From contig NC_135498.1 in assembly GCF_052857255.1 (NCBI RefSeq), positions 160,918,624-160,982,623 on the forward strand: a DNA stretch of 64,000 nt, in the 5' to 3' direction. The stretch is from Amblyomma americanum (taxonomy: Eukaryota; Arthropoda; Arachnida; Ixodida; Ixodidae). Numbering within the stretch: position 1 is the first letter of the stretch; each line of letters starts with the position of its first letter. Under the pieces are notes generated by a model, which was not told the DNA's origin, made no database searches, and was given only the letters and a program-made list of their open reading frames with translations. Shown piece by piece: positions 42,369-52,353 of the stretch. Both the position numbers and the translations under genes were made by a program.

Positions 42369-45300
42369 TCAATGTCTTTCATAGTCTTTAAACCACACTG
42401 GTGGTCTTCTTTGTCTCGTCGAATGCCTCAGTCCTGGAACGTCCCTTTCAACTGGCGTCTGAACAGATGGCTGCTGGGGTGGGTCGTGGTTCTCCTGCTG
42501 TGGTTCGCCAAGTGGTTTTGCTGATTCAGGCGAACAACTTTTCGGAACTGTAGGTGGTGGAACTGGTTGGGGGCAAGGTACCAGCCGACTCCGATTCCAT
42601 GTGCGGCCATCATTGAGCTTGTAGGTATCTTGACCACATTGGTCCACAATGGTGAATGGACTCGAGCAGCTCAGAGCGCCCTTAGGCACGTGACCAGGCA
42701 ACTTGACTCTCACCGGTTGACCTGTTGTTAATGGAGAGTACTTTGCAGCTCGTCGACGGTCAGTGTAAGTCTTACTTGCTTGTTGCCTTTGTGCTACTCT
42801 GCTGTGGATGGACTTCATCACTGCCTGCGGATCTTGAAAAAACTCTTTACCTGGCGCTCCTACAAGATCAAGTTTTGTTCTGGGATGACGGCCGTGAAGA
42901 AGGACGGAAGGCTTCACTCCTGTGGTCGCATGCGGTGTGAAACGGTAGACTCCCAGGTATTCGGTGATAGCTTCCTTCAAAGGCCGATGTTCTTGTGCGC
43001 AGACTTGAACGTACTCTTTGAGTACTCGATTAAACCTCTCTACCTGCCCGTCAGCTTGCGGATGATAGACTGCCGAATACGTATGAGCGATGCCACGTTC
43101 TTTGAGGAAACTGTCAAACTCCAAGGCTGTAAACTGAGCACCATGATCACTCACAATCTCGTCTGGATATCCTTCCCTGCTGAAGATGCTTCGCAGAAAG
43201 GAGATGACTGTTGCAGTTGTCACCCTTGCTGAGAAACAAACCTCAGGCCACTTGCTGTAGTAATCGATGGCTGTAATGGCAAAACGGCAATCTGCCGGCA
43301 CTTCGGAAAAAGGCCCCACAATATCGATGCCCAGCTTCTGCCATGGTGCAGATGGGAATGCAACTGGCTGCAGAGGTGGTGTCACGGGTTTTGCAGACTT
43401 GTCAACAGATTGGCATACCGCGCAGGATGCAATGAATTGTTCTACTTGCTTGCACATAGCAGGCCACCAGTATTGCTCACGTAGTCGCTGCTTTGTCCTC
43501 GTTATTCCCGGATGAGACTCGTGGGCTGCGTCAAGAAGCCGTGCTACGAGGGACGAAGGTACTACAAATTTGTCACCACGAAGCAGGAGGTCTCCAACGA
43601 CTGAGAGCTCAGTTTGCACCCGGTAGAACGGAACTGCTTCGGCAGGCAACATCTTCACTGCGGGCCATGCCGATGTCACCCACTTTATAACCTGCTGCAG
43701 CAACGGGTCCTGCATCGTTTCAATGACAAACTCTTCATGAGTAATGCATGTTGAGACAACACAAACAGTCTCTTCTTCCTCTTCCTCCACACGACCTGGA
43801 AGGGGCATCCTTGAAAGAGCATCAGCAACAGTATTCTTGTCACCCTTGTGAAATTCAATCGTGAAGTTGTATGCCAACAGCCTGGCGTGCCACCTCGCAA
43901 TCCGGAACGGTCGGCGACCTACCCCCTTTGTACTAAGGAGTGTGACCAGAGCCTGGTGATCGGTGCGTAATATGAATGAACGATCCCAAAGGTACACTCT
44001 CCAATATTCGCATGCCCACAAGCAAGCAAGGGCTTCCAATTCCCCTACAGAATACTTCTGTTCCTGTGAAGTAAGCCTGCGAGAAGCAAAAGCAATCGTC
44101 ACCAGTTCATCATTCCTTGTCTGTTGCAACACTGCTCCCAAGCCAATGGATGAGGCATCCGTAGTGACAATAATGTCACCCGCAGGATCAAATAGCTGTA
44201 AACATCTTGTGGCCAGGGAACATTTCAGTTGCTCGAAACAAGCTTGTCTTGCAGGGTTCCATGTGAATGTGGCATTCTTACGTAGCAACTCTCGAAGAGG
44301 CTCGACGACCACCGCATAGTCAGGTATAAATTTGGCGTAGTAGCCTACCATGCCCAAGAATGAGCGCAGAGTACCGACATTTGTTGGGGCTGGCACAGCC
44401 TTGATGGCGTCAATGTTACTTTGTAAAGGGCGTATTCCCTTGTGACTGATCCTGTGACCAAGGAAGTCGACTTCTTGCACATTAAAAATGCATTTGTCAT
44501 TCAACTTCAATCCAGCCTTTGCAATCAAGTGCAAAACTTGTTTCAAATTCTTGAAGTGCTCTTCACGTGTGCTTCCGTACACAATGACATCATCTATGTA
44601 GCACAAAGTGTTTTTGCAGTTCTGCAAAATAGTGGCCATCATTTTCTGAAACGCAGACGGTGCTGATGCAAGACCGAAACAGACGCGCTTGAATCTGTGC
44701 AGTCCACTATCGGTTATGAAGGTAGTCAGTTCCCTGCTTTCAGGGCTTAGCAGAACTTGGTGATATGCAGCTGCTAAATCAATCTTTGAAAAGTAATTTG
44801 CGCCATGAAGTTTGTGCAATATTTCTTCCGTGTGCGGCAGTGGAAATTTGTCAACGACAATCGCTTTGTTTGGTTCGCGCAGATCGACACAAATTCTTAT
44901 CTTGCCGTTTTTCTTTGCTACTACTACGATTGGAGACACCCATTCAGACGTGTCAATCTTTTCTATGACATCTTCTTGCTCAAGGCGCTGCAGCTCTTCG
45001 CGTACTCGGTCTCGCATTGAAAATGGCAAACGCCGCAACTTAGCAACAACAGGCGTGATTCCTTCTCTTATCTTGACCTTATGGACAAAATTTGTTGCAA
45101 GCCCTAACTTGCCATCAAACAAGTGCGGAAACTGGCAAAACAGTTCACGGTCAAGGCCTTCTGGCGCTTGCGTAATGTGGGTGCATTGCAATGACGTACC
45201 GTTGATTTGCAGACGCAGCGTTTCGACAGCGTCGATGCCGAGAATGTCAGTACCGTCCTTGACGACGTAGAAGAGAATGTCGGCCTGCCGATCCTGGAAG

Positions 45301-46370
45301 ATGACTGGCGCCGTGAAACACCCCTCGATGGTTATTCTGCGGCGAGAGAAATCGTAGAGTGACGCTGATGTTGGCTGCAAAGGGAAGCGTTTCAACCTTG
45401 AATACGTGGCGTTCGACAGAATGGAGACAGCAGAACCCGTGTCTACGAGGAAACGTATAGGAACATCTTGTACGAAGACTTCTGTGTGTATCCCTCCTTT
45501 GCACTGCCGGTCGAGAAGCAACACGTTGAGATCGCCGGATGCACTGCAGGTGTCGACTTCTCGGACAGCAAGGGCCCTTTCGTCAGGCATGCCGCTTCTA
45601 CAGACACGCTGAAAATGTCCTCGTTTGCCACATTTGCTGCAAGTTTTACCCCGCGCCTTGCATGTCTTGGAATCTGCTAGATGCCCTGAAGACCCGCAAC
45701 GGAAACAGGACTTCGGCTGCTGCGAACGCGGTAACTGCGTTTCTGAGCGGCATGGCATCCGATGTTTTTCGACCTTTTGAACGCTCGCAGCCGATGACTG
45801 CAGCTCAAGTGAGTATTTCGTGGCTTCTTCGATACTGTTTGCAATAGCCAGTGCGCGTTCAAGAGTGAGCGAAGTGCCTTCAAGCAGTAAGCGTTCCCGA
45901 AGAACAGGGTTGCACGTTTTCGCTACAAGTTGGTCACGAATAAAATCGTCAGCCTGCTTACCGAAGTCGCAACTTAATGCCAGCTCACGCAACGCCGTGA
46001 CGAACGCTGTTGCAGTCTCCCCGGGCAGTTGGGTGCGTTGTCCGAACCGATGCCGCTCCACGACGACGTTCGTTTTAGAAGTGAAGTAAGCGTCCAACGT
46101 AGCCACCGCTGCATCGTACTCGTCGCTCGTACCGCTTCCTTCCTTTCCTTCTGTAGGCGGCGTCGACGATTTCTCCTCCGGCAACGCGTAGTACAAGCGT
46201 TGGCCTTCCACACCCAAACAGTGTAGCAGCAAAGCTTTACGGCGCGCAGGTGGGTGAGCGTCGCTCCCGGACGCCAGGAGATAGTTCTTGAAAAGGCGGT
46301 GCCACTGCGTCCAAGGAATGGCGGGCTTCCCGGGCGTCGGCAGGAACTCGGGCGGTTGATGCAGGCTCAT
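42369..46370 (-). CDS. Ty3/gypsy gag-pol polyprotein (1333 aa)
   Basis: Starts at the ATG at 46370, 39 bases inside the 5' LTR, and stops at 42369. Gag (residues 1-265) has two zinc knuckles: C222/C225/H230/C237 (spacing unusual) and C244/C247/H252/C257 (canonical CCHC). Protease DTGS is at 310-313. RT motif YIDD is at 591-594. RNase H has TDAS at 737-740 and later TDHQ. Integrase has an HHCC finger (H950, H953, C983, C986) and D1016, D1075, E1111, giving the DDE triad with 35 residues between the last two. No chromodomain is evident. Gag and pol share one frame, so no ribosomal frameshift is needed. All catalytic motifs are present; it may be active. Confidence 0.95.
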   Translation of the reverse strand: MSLHQPPEFLPTPGKPAIPWTQWHRLFKNYLLASGSDAHPPARRKALLLHCLGVEGQRLYYALPEEKSSTPPTEGKEGSGTSDEYDAAVATLDAYFTSKTNVVVERHRFGQRTQLPGETATAFVTALRELALSCDFGKQADDFIRDQLVAKTCNPVLRERLLLEGTSLTLERALAIANSIEEATKYSLELQSSAASVQKVEKHRMPCRSETQLPRSQQPKSCFRCGSSGHLADSKTCKARGKTCSKCGKRGHFQRVCRSGMPDERALAVREVDTCSASGDLNVLLLDRQCKGGIHTEVFVQDVPIRFLVDTGSAVSILSNATYSRLKRFPLQPTSASLYDFSRRRITIEGCFTAPVIFQDRQADILFYVVKDGTDILGIDAVETLRLQINGTSLQCTHITQAPEGLDRELFCQFPHLFDGKLGLATNFVHKVKIREGITPVVAKLRRLPFSMRDRVREELQRLEQEDVIEKIDTSEWVSPIVVVAKKNGKIRICVDLREPNKAIVVDKFPLPHTEEILHKLHGANYFSKIDLAAAYHQVLLSPESRELTTFITDSGLHRFKRVCFGLASAPSAFQKMMATILQNCKNTLCYIDDVIVYGSTREEHFKNLKQVLHLIAKAGLKLNDKCIFNVQEVDFLGHRISHKGIRPLQSNIDAIKAVPAPTNVGTLRSFLGMVGYYAKFIPDYAVVVEPLRELLRKNATFTWNPARQACFEQLKCSLATRCLQLFDPAGDIIVTTDASSIGLGAVLQQTRNDELVTIAFASRRLTSQEQKYSVGELEALACLWACEYWRVYLWDRSFILRTDHQALVTLLSTKGVGRRPFRIARWHARLLAYNFTIEFHKGDKNTVADALSRMPLPGRVEEEEEETVCVVSTCITHEEFVIETMQDPLLQQVIKWVTSAWPAVKMLPAEAVPFYRVQTELSVVGDLLLRGDKFVVPSSLVARLLDAAHESHPGITRTKQRLREQYWWPAMCKQVEQFIASCAVCQSVDKSAKPVTPPLQPVAFPSAPWQKLGIDIVGPFSEVPADCRFAITAIDYYSKWPEVCFSARVTTATVISFLRSIFSREGYPDEIVSDHGAQFTALEFDSFLKERGIAHTYSAVYHPQADGQVERFNRVLKEYVQVCAQEHRPLKEAITEYLGVYRFTPHATTGVKPSVLLHGRHPRTKLDLVGAPGKEFFQDPQAVMKSIHSRVAQRQQASKTYTDRRRAAKYSPLTTGQPVRVKLPGHVPKGALSCSSPFTIVDQCGQDTYKLNDGRTWNRSRLVPCPQPVPPPTVPKSCSPESAKPLGEPQQENHDPPQQPSVQTPVERDVPGLRHSTRQRRPPVWFKDYERH

Positions 46371-46390
46371 TGCTTCCGCGTTCGGTTACT

Positions 46391-46406
46391 TCACCACTCG
46401 TCGCCA
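46391..46406 (-). other. Primer-binding site
   Basis: The minus strand reads TGGCGACGAGTGGTGA two bases after the 5' LTR; the complement ends in CCA, as expected for a tRNA 3' end. The tRNA identity was not determined. Confidence 0.7.
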
Positions 46407-46408
46407 AC

Positions 46409-46631
46409 TGTTGTATCCCGTACCGTTGGGGAACTGCCCGGTCCGACTGCCCGGAGCAGCCGGAGCACCACCACGTCAAGCACCCGCCACGTACATCCTT
46501 CGACCAACTCCTCCTTTTATTCCAGTTCAATGATGAATATATATACAGATGTGCGAGTCAGCTGACCAGATAGGGCGCATGCCTAGCGCCACCTAGTTTA
46601 TACAAACATAACTACAGAATACAATACCACA
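46409..46631 (-). repeat. 5' LTR (223 bp) of the Ty3/gypsy element
   Basis: Same sequence as 42093-42315 by eye. It contains TATATATA in the middle, a possible core promoter, though orientation and start site are not established. Confidence 0.95.
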
Positions 46632-46636
46632 CATGG

Positions 46637-47689
46637 CACTAAATTTCCCAATTCGTAAACCTATCAGTAAATTTCCCAATTCGTAAACCTATCAGTAGAG
46701 TACTTGCATTTTAAAAGTTGTTCTCAAAGCAATAATCTGATAAGGAATTTCTGAGCTATCTTCGGTGCGCAGCATCTGCATATTTTCAATATACTAGTAT
46801 GCTGATTGATGTAATGATCTTGTACTTCTCTGACTATATGTTTGCTTATTTTTTACACTGTTATCCTCTCCTCTGCTGAGATATATCCTAGTGATTGAAC
46901 TTTATTACTCAGGTATATGTCAAGTCTCCAAGTAATCCACTGATAAATTATCAGTTGGTGCACTCGTGATGAGGTAAAAACTGAAGCCAGAGGAAAAAGC
47001 AAGCGCATTTAATATTGTCTTCCTAGATTTTTCACTCAACACCGAGTGGCCAGGTACTAATTAACTCAAGCATGTGGCTGCTGATGTGCAGTGAGGTAGA
47101 TGTGATTGGAAGTCTGACGTACTAGTTGAATTCACCAATTCTTTGTTGTGCACTCTGGACTATTAGGAAAGTGCATTCAAGTGTGGCTGACTACAGGAGG
47201 AAGTAACAAGTTCATGGAATTAGTTGTGATAGCATGGCCATGGTTGGCACAAAACAGGAAATTTAGTGGCCAACAGGAGGAGCCTTTGTCCTGTTCTGCA
47301 CTTGGGTTGTGCTGATGACAACTTATATGAATAAAAATTCTTGTGCAGTTGAATGTACTGGCCTCATAGATTTACATATGAAAAGGAGCTTTTCCCATAC
47401 AGGTCATGACTTTGCTAGTGTGTACAGACAAGAAAAGTTACATATTTCTTCTATGCCTAAATTAAATTTGCCACATGGACATTGCATGGACAATAAGAAA
47501 ATTGCACACAGCTGTTGTGTATTTGCCATAACAATGTGCTGTTGGTCCTGGCTCTATATCAAAGCATGGGGCATTTTAATAAGCCTTTATTTGTTTGCCT
47601 TTTTCGACAAGGGGGTGGACCACGAATATTTAGCTTTAATACTGGCTGTGGCCCAGTATGAAAAAAGATTCTTAAAAAACAGTCACATA
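46637..47689. other. Non-coding part of copy B with the LINE-empty site
   Basis: Collinear with 14440-15137 and 20391-20734 of copy A. GATTTACATATGAAAAGGAG at 47368 is the undisturbed LINE target. A 184-codon frame starting at 47309 runs into the satellite and is not conserved in copy A. Confidence 0.6.
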
Positions 47690-48665
47690 AGGAAACACAC
47701 AAACGAAAACAGTAATAAAGGAAAGTGTAAAAATTGCACAGTTTGCACGGCAACTAAACTATTGCAAAGCAGAAAACAGATCAGTGAAACAGAAAAAACT
47801 CTATGTAACAGAAATGCACTGAGCTATCATAGCGGAAGGCAACACCAAAAAACAGCAATATAGGAAAGTGTAAAATTTCCATAGTTTGCACCGCAACTAA
47901 GCTATTGCAAAGCAGAAAATGGATCAGTCAAACAGAAAAAACTATGTAACAAATTCACTGAGGTATCGTAGTGTAAGGCAACAAAAACAATAATACAGGA
48001 AAGTGTAAAAATTGCCTTGTTCACACCGCAACTAAGCTATTGCAAAGCAGAAAACGGATCGGTGAAACAGAAAAAACAGAAATGCACTGAGGTATTGTAG
48101 CGTAAGGCAAAACACGCAAAAAAAAACAGTACAGGAAAGTGTAAAAATTGCACAGTTCACACCACGACTAAGCTATCTCGCAAAGCAGAAAACAGATCGG
48201 TGAAACAGAAAAAACTATCAGAAGTGCACTGAGGTATCATAGCGTAAGGCAACACACAAAAAAAACAGTATACAGGAAAGTAAAAATTGCAGTTTTCACT
48301 GCGACTAACCTATTGCAAACCAGAAAACGGATCGGTGAAACAGAAAAACTATAACAGAAATGCACTGAGGTATCGTAGCGTAAGGCAGCACAAAAAAAAA
48401 ACAGTAGACAGGGAAGTGTAAAAATTGCACAGTTCGCACCGCTACTAAGCTATTGCAAAGCAGAAAATGGATCAGTGAAACAGAAAAGGTCTATGTAACA
48501 GAAATGCACTGAGGTATCGTAGCATAAGGCAACACAAAAAAAAAGTATGCATGAAAGTGTAAAAATTGCACTGTTCGCACGGCAACTCAACTATTGCAAA
48601 GCAGAAGACGGATCGGTGAAACAGGAAAAACGGTATGCAACAGAAATGCACTGAGATATTGTAAA
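47690..48665 (+). repeat. ~140-bp satellite array in copy B (about seven units)
   Basis: Landmarks of the CAGAAATGCACTGA type recur near 47806, 47951 (degenerate), 48076, 48214, 48353, 48498 and 48640, a spacing of about 125-145 bp. Same unit as 20735-21490. Confidence 0.85.
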
Positions 48666-49150
48666 CATACCAGTAACCTCAAGTCTCCAGTTGTTCAGTT
48701 TTTTAACAACTAAATAAAGCTTTACAGCCTTTCTCTTATGCCCCTTAGAGCTTCTTTGGACATGTCATAGCACACTCCAACATGAAATAGGAATGTAAAG
48801 TGAGCACAACTGAGGTTGGAGGCCTTTTCTAGAAGTGGCAGGCATAGCAATGCGACACTTTGCAGAGTGAGTGACATACAGGATGCAGCAGTGGCGTCTC
48901 GAAAGGGGTGCAGTCCGCATCGGGTGCAGAGCTCAAGGGGGTGCAGCTGCAGGATAGAAGGATGGGGGGGGGGCACGCAGTGGCTTTGTTTACTGCCACT
49001 TAACTTAATGCTTCATTTCTTAAACTCACAGCTTTTTCTGATCAGTTGTTCGAGCCGAAATATCTTGGCTATGGAGACACATTGAAGCGGCAGGCACTAA
49101 CCTGCATGAGGCCAAGCATTGGTCCTTGTTGCACATCTTCGCTTTCATCC
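48666..49150. other. Block present only in copy B
   Basis: Lies between the satellite and the shared CCCAGTTGGGTTTTTCATC sequence. The corresponding sequence is missing at 21490 in copy A. It contains a G-rich run near 48964. ORFs at 48722-48976 (minus) and 48816-49085 (plus) are not recognised. Confidence 0.5.
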
Positions 49151-50866
49151 CCCAGTTGGGTTTTTCATCTTGCAGAGCTTTTTCAGTAGACGTTCAAATA
49201 TTCCTCAGGATACCCCTGCCTGGGGCGTAATGAGATGGTCAGGGGTTCTAATTTCTAACCTATCAAAAACTACTTAACATCTACAAAGAAGATGTCTAGG
49301 TTCTCAGGCCTTGCATGATTATCCCTTGAAAGCAATCTGACAAAAAGCACCGAAGTGGAAGAAACGATCAGGAGCTTCTTGCAACCCTCACCGTGAATCA
49401 AAAAATTATTGCTTGTTTTATTTTTTTGCGCGATACAAACTCAAGGCGAGTCAGTTGTTCACCAAGTGCTAATAGGTTGTCTACTTGCATTTGGAAGCAA
49501 AATTTTCGGAGAAAATTGAACGCCTTGTTATCAGTGTAATACTGCTTGGCATGAACACACATTTCATCTTGCATCATTGCTCTCACAACTGAGACTTCTT
49601 GGCGCTACAGGTACCTGCTTAGCGCTTTTTTGATTACATTATCGTCAGGAAATTGTTGCCCACGCAGAAATTGCTTGTATTACAGAAGATAAAATAATCA
49701 CTGAACAGCACGGTGAATGCTCAAGCTTCATGAAGCCACGTTCCCAGATAGCCTAGATTTGAGAGGCTTGCATATTGGCGCATCGACGTGAGCAGACTTG
49801 CCGTAACGCATTTGCCATCAGCTTCACACATTTCACTTTGGTTTCTTTTGTATTTGTTGTTACTGAAGCATATTGATGTCATCGTATTACGTGGCATGCA
49901 TTTTAGTAATAAAAAGCCTCCTGTATTGTAAAAGGCTGTTGCCGTAATCTTTCCAGCTGAAATTTGTACACTACATTTCTTTAGATACAGTTGGGAACCC
50001 TGTGACTCTATTGCACAGAGTTCGAAACCCTTTGATTTCTGTTTAGCTCACACTTAACTACAGTTGTCATCCCGTTACTGCCAGTGCTTTAATTGGAGTG
50101 AAGTGCTAGTGTGTACGTCTCCAGAAGTGTTTCACATACTGTAATAAACGACTTACTAGTCGTTCTGAAGGTGTTTGTTTTGCAGTAATAAATAACATTG
50201 CCCTGTCATTCTTGCAATTTAATTCATCTTTCTAGCTGTCAAAACTCTCTTGAATAGTTACATTTTTGTTGCTTATTCCAACAGCAATAAAATTCAGTTG
50301 TTTTCTGTACTTTTGTCAGGGCCTTGTGCACTTCGACACTTCGGTTGTCCTTCATGGTTCCTGCGTAATGAGTACACACGTGTTCACATAATGGGAAGGA
50401 GCTTGCATCAGTTGATTATTGTTTCTTTTTAATTACCTCTGCAGATATCAATTCAGTGGTTCTGTATATCTGAAACAGTCCTTAGGCAGTTACCGTTATA
50501 ACTTTTTTGTACCTTTTGTTACTTATATCTTTGCAAACCTTTTAAACGCCCACACAATTTTCGTAATTCTTTTCACACTGTCAGTTGTTGCATTCATTCA
50601 TATCTTCAAAACACTAGTGTAAATTTCTCTTAATTGGTGCACCTTTGTTCAGAAAGCAAATTTCAGAGGATTTGTTTTCCTGGCTCTGCTAATAAGAATA
50701 TGAAAGTTCACCAAGCGTGTTTTTCATGCCACTGTTAGTTGAATTATCTGTCATATGGTATGAAGTGAGCTAAACACTGAAGCGGAGTACGGCTGATGTG
50801 CCACACACTGGAAGAGAAGGTGGAGGGAGGAGGACGCAATTGCCACCGCACTGGGTGCAGTTATAG
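49151..50866. other. Non-coding right part of duplicated unit copy B
   Basis: Collinear with 21491-23193. A minus-strand frame (49586-49398: DEMCVHAKQYYTDNKAFNFL) is open here but broken in copy A; it could be an old exon. No other support. Confidence 0.45.
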
Positions 50867-50867
50867 C

Positions 50868-51313
50868 TGTTATTTCTTCTGAACGTTAGTAACTGTGACC
50901 GTTGACACCCCGGCAAGTATTGACTGAACCGCACTAATTAAACCCAAACTGCGCATAAGACTCGTTCGAGCGGCGGGGCCACACGCGGGAGCCTCACAAA
51001 AACGACGCTCTCTCGGTGGCTTTCAATTTCACACTGACTTTGTTCACACTGGTCGAAGTTTGACACAAAACACGAATACAAAAGGGAACAGTGGAAAGGG
51101 GAGAAAAGAAGGCATCCCGAGCGGTTGGCCTCGGGTAGTCGGGAGAAAGATAGAAAGAGCCACTTGTGACCTTGGTCAGACCCGGCGCGAGGGCAGGTGG
51201 TGCGTTTCCCCACGTTGAGCGTCTTCCTCCTTTCTATCCCTTTGGGGCCGTCTCCTATTTTCCACATCCTCCCCCGCAATGAGCTATTTCGGCTCATTGT
51301 GCATTGTGTGACA
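50868..51313. other. GC-richer block at the duplication breakpoint, possible solo LTR
   Basis: Starts TGTTATTTC and ends TGTGACA, so the ends could be TG...CA, and ATCCTCCCCCGC lies near one end. Flanks (ATAGC and CGTCC) do not match, so a target duplication is not supported. It begins exactly where homology to copy A ends. Confidence 0.25.
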
Positions 51314-52353
51314 CGTCCCAACCTTCAATCTTGCAAAAATAAATGTATAAATAAATGTATTAAAACGGCTGTATTCAATTTTATGATGCTTCTGGCTCTT
51401 CAAACTGGGTGATGAAGATGTACTTGAGTGTACACATATGCAGTGTATTGCCAATTTACCATTCATGTATATTTCTCAGACAACTTAGAGTTACAGTGAG
51501 TTGCATTGTGGCCTCATTTCGTTTAAGGTGTTTTCAGGTAAATAATAATGAACACACATCCTTTCGGTATGACTTCATAGGCTGACAATAACAGGCCACT
51601 GTGGTAACAGTGCCGCTTTTAGAACTTTGTAACATTGTAGTGTAGTATTGAGACTTTTTCATGGAAATGCCTTTGTTTATGGCTTTTTGTGCTCAAACAT
51701 GACACAAGTGTGTCACTACACAGCTTTTACGTGTGCTGTGCATTGGTGTACAAGAATAATTTTTTAGTCAGCAATTAACACTGAGCACTTACTGCATTCA
51801 TATATGCAGCACTGGCAGATGACTTCCGTCGTCTGCCAGTGCCGCATATTTGAGTATGTCAAACCAACTTGCCCAGCAATGCACCCTGCTGAACTTACTC
51901 CACACTTCTTCTTTGTATGAATGTGCGACTTGCATTTATTCTACCTTTCTGTTTTCTTCCCTCTCCTTTGCTCTTTTTTTCCATCCTATTGCTCTAATTT
52001 AGAACATAAATTTTTTCCCACAGTGTAAGGGCTTTCACTGAAAATGCACAGGTAGTATAGCTTAGAAATGATGGCCCATCTTTTGTTTTCACAATACACT
52101 CTCATGAATAAGCGCAGATGCTGGCAATGCGTTAGCTCTGCCTTGCCCGGATGATGAAGAGCTAAATCACTGCAGAGTGTACAGTACCTGTCCAAAGTGT
52201 TTTCCTGGATGTCTTCCCCATCACAGAACTGTACATTATTTACATCTCTGATATGTGGTGATGCAAACACTTATCAGGATTGGAAGCAGTAGCAGAAATT
52301 AAAAATTTCAAAGAATGATGCTGGAATCTTTAGGAATAGGCAATCCTGCTTAC
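51314..52353. other. No gene recognised
   Basis: A minus-strand frame at 52270-51986 lies downstream of the MULE/SWIM exon but has no recognisable domain and no clear acceptor. A local palindrome (CAGCACTGGCAGATGAC and GTCGTCTGCCAGTGCCG) occurs near 51810-51845. Confidence 0.35.

Larger units (their letters stand above)
42093..46631 (-). mobile_element. Ty3/gypsy LTR retrotransposon, 4.5 kb, intact, minus orientation
   Basis: Two 223-bp LTRs bound a single gag-pol ORF. The target duplication CATGG is at 42088-42092 and 46632-46636; the unoccupied sequence is at about 14430 in copy A. A primer-binding site lies two bases from the 5' LTR (46391-46406) and a purine tract next to the 3' LTR (42316-42330). 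No env-like ORF follows pol. Identical LTRs and an open 1333-codon frame point to a recent insertion. Protease, RT, RNase H, integrase order places it in Ty3/gypsy (Metaviridae type). Confidence 0.95.
40131..50866 (+). repeat. Large duplicated unit, copy B (LTR-retrotransposon-interrupted)
   Basis: Direct repeat of 12524-23193. Without the LTR element (42093-46631) it is about 6.2 kb. It contains the bHLH remnant, a non-coding part, the uninterrupted LINE target site (47368-47382), a ~140-bp satellite array (about seven units), a block absent from copy A (48666-49150), and the non-coding right part. Homology to copy A stops at 50866, where a GC-richer block begins. Confidence 0.8.

Noticed and set aside
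42725..46565. Plus-strand ORFs opposite gag-pol, and an antisense protein
   Set aside because: They follow the codon structure of the minus-strand ORF and show no domain.
47309..47863. 184-codon ORF running into the satellite array
   Set aside because: The homologous region of copy A (20400-20850) lacks the frame, no domain is present, and the C-terminal third is satellite sequence.
50868..51313. Solo LTR
   Set aside because: Ends could be TG...CA, but the flanks do not match and homology to copy A does not resume on the far side.
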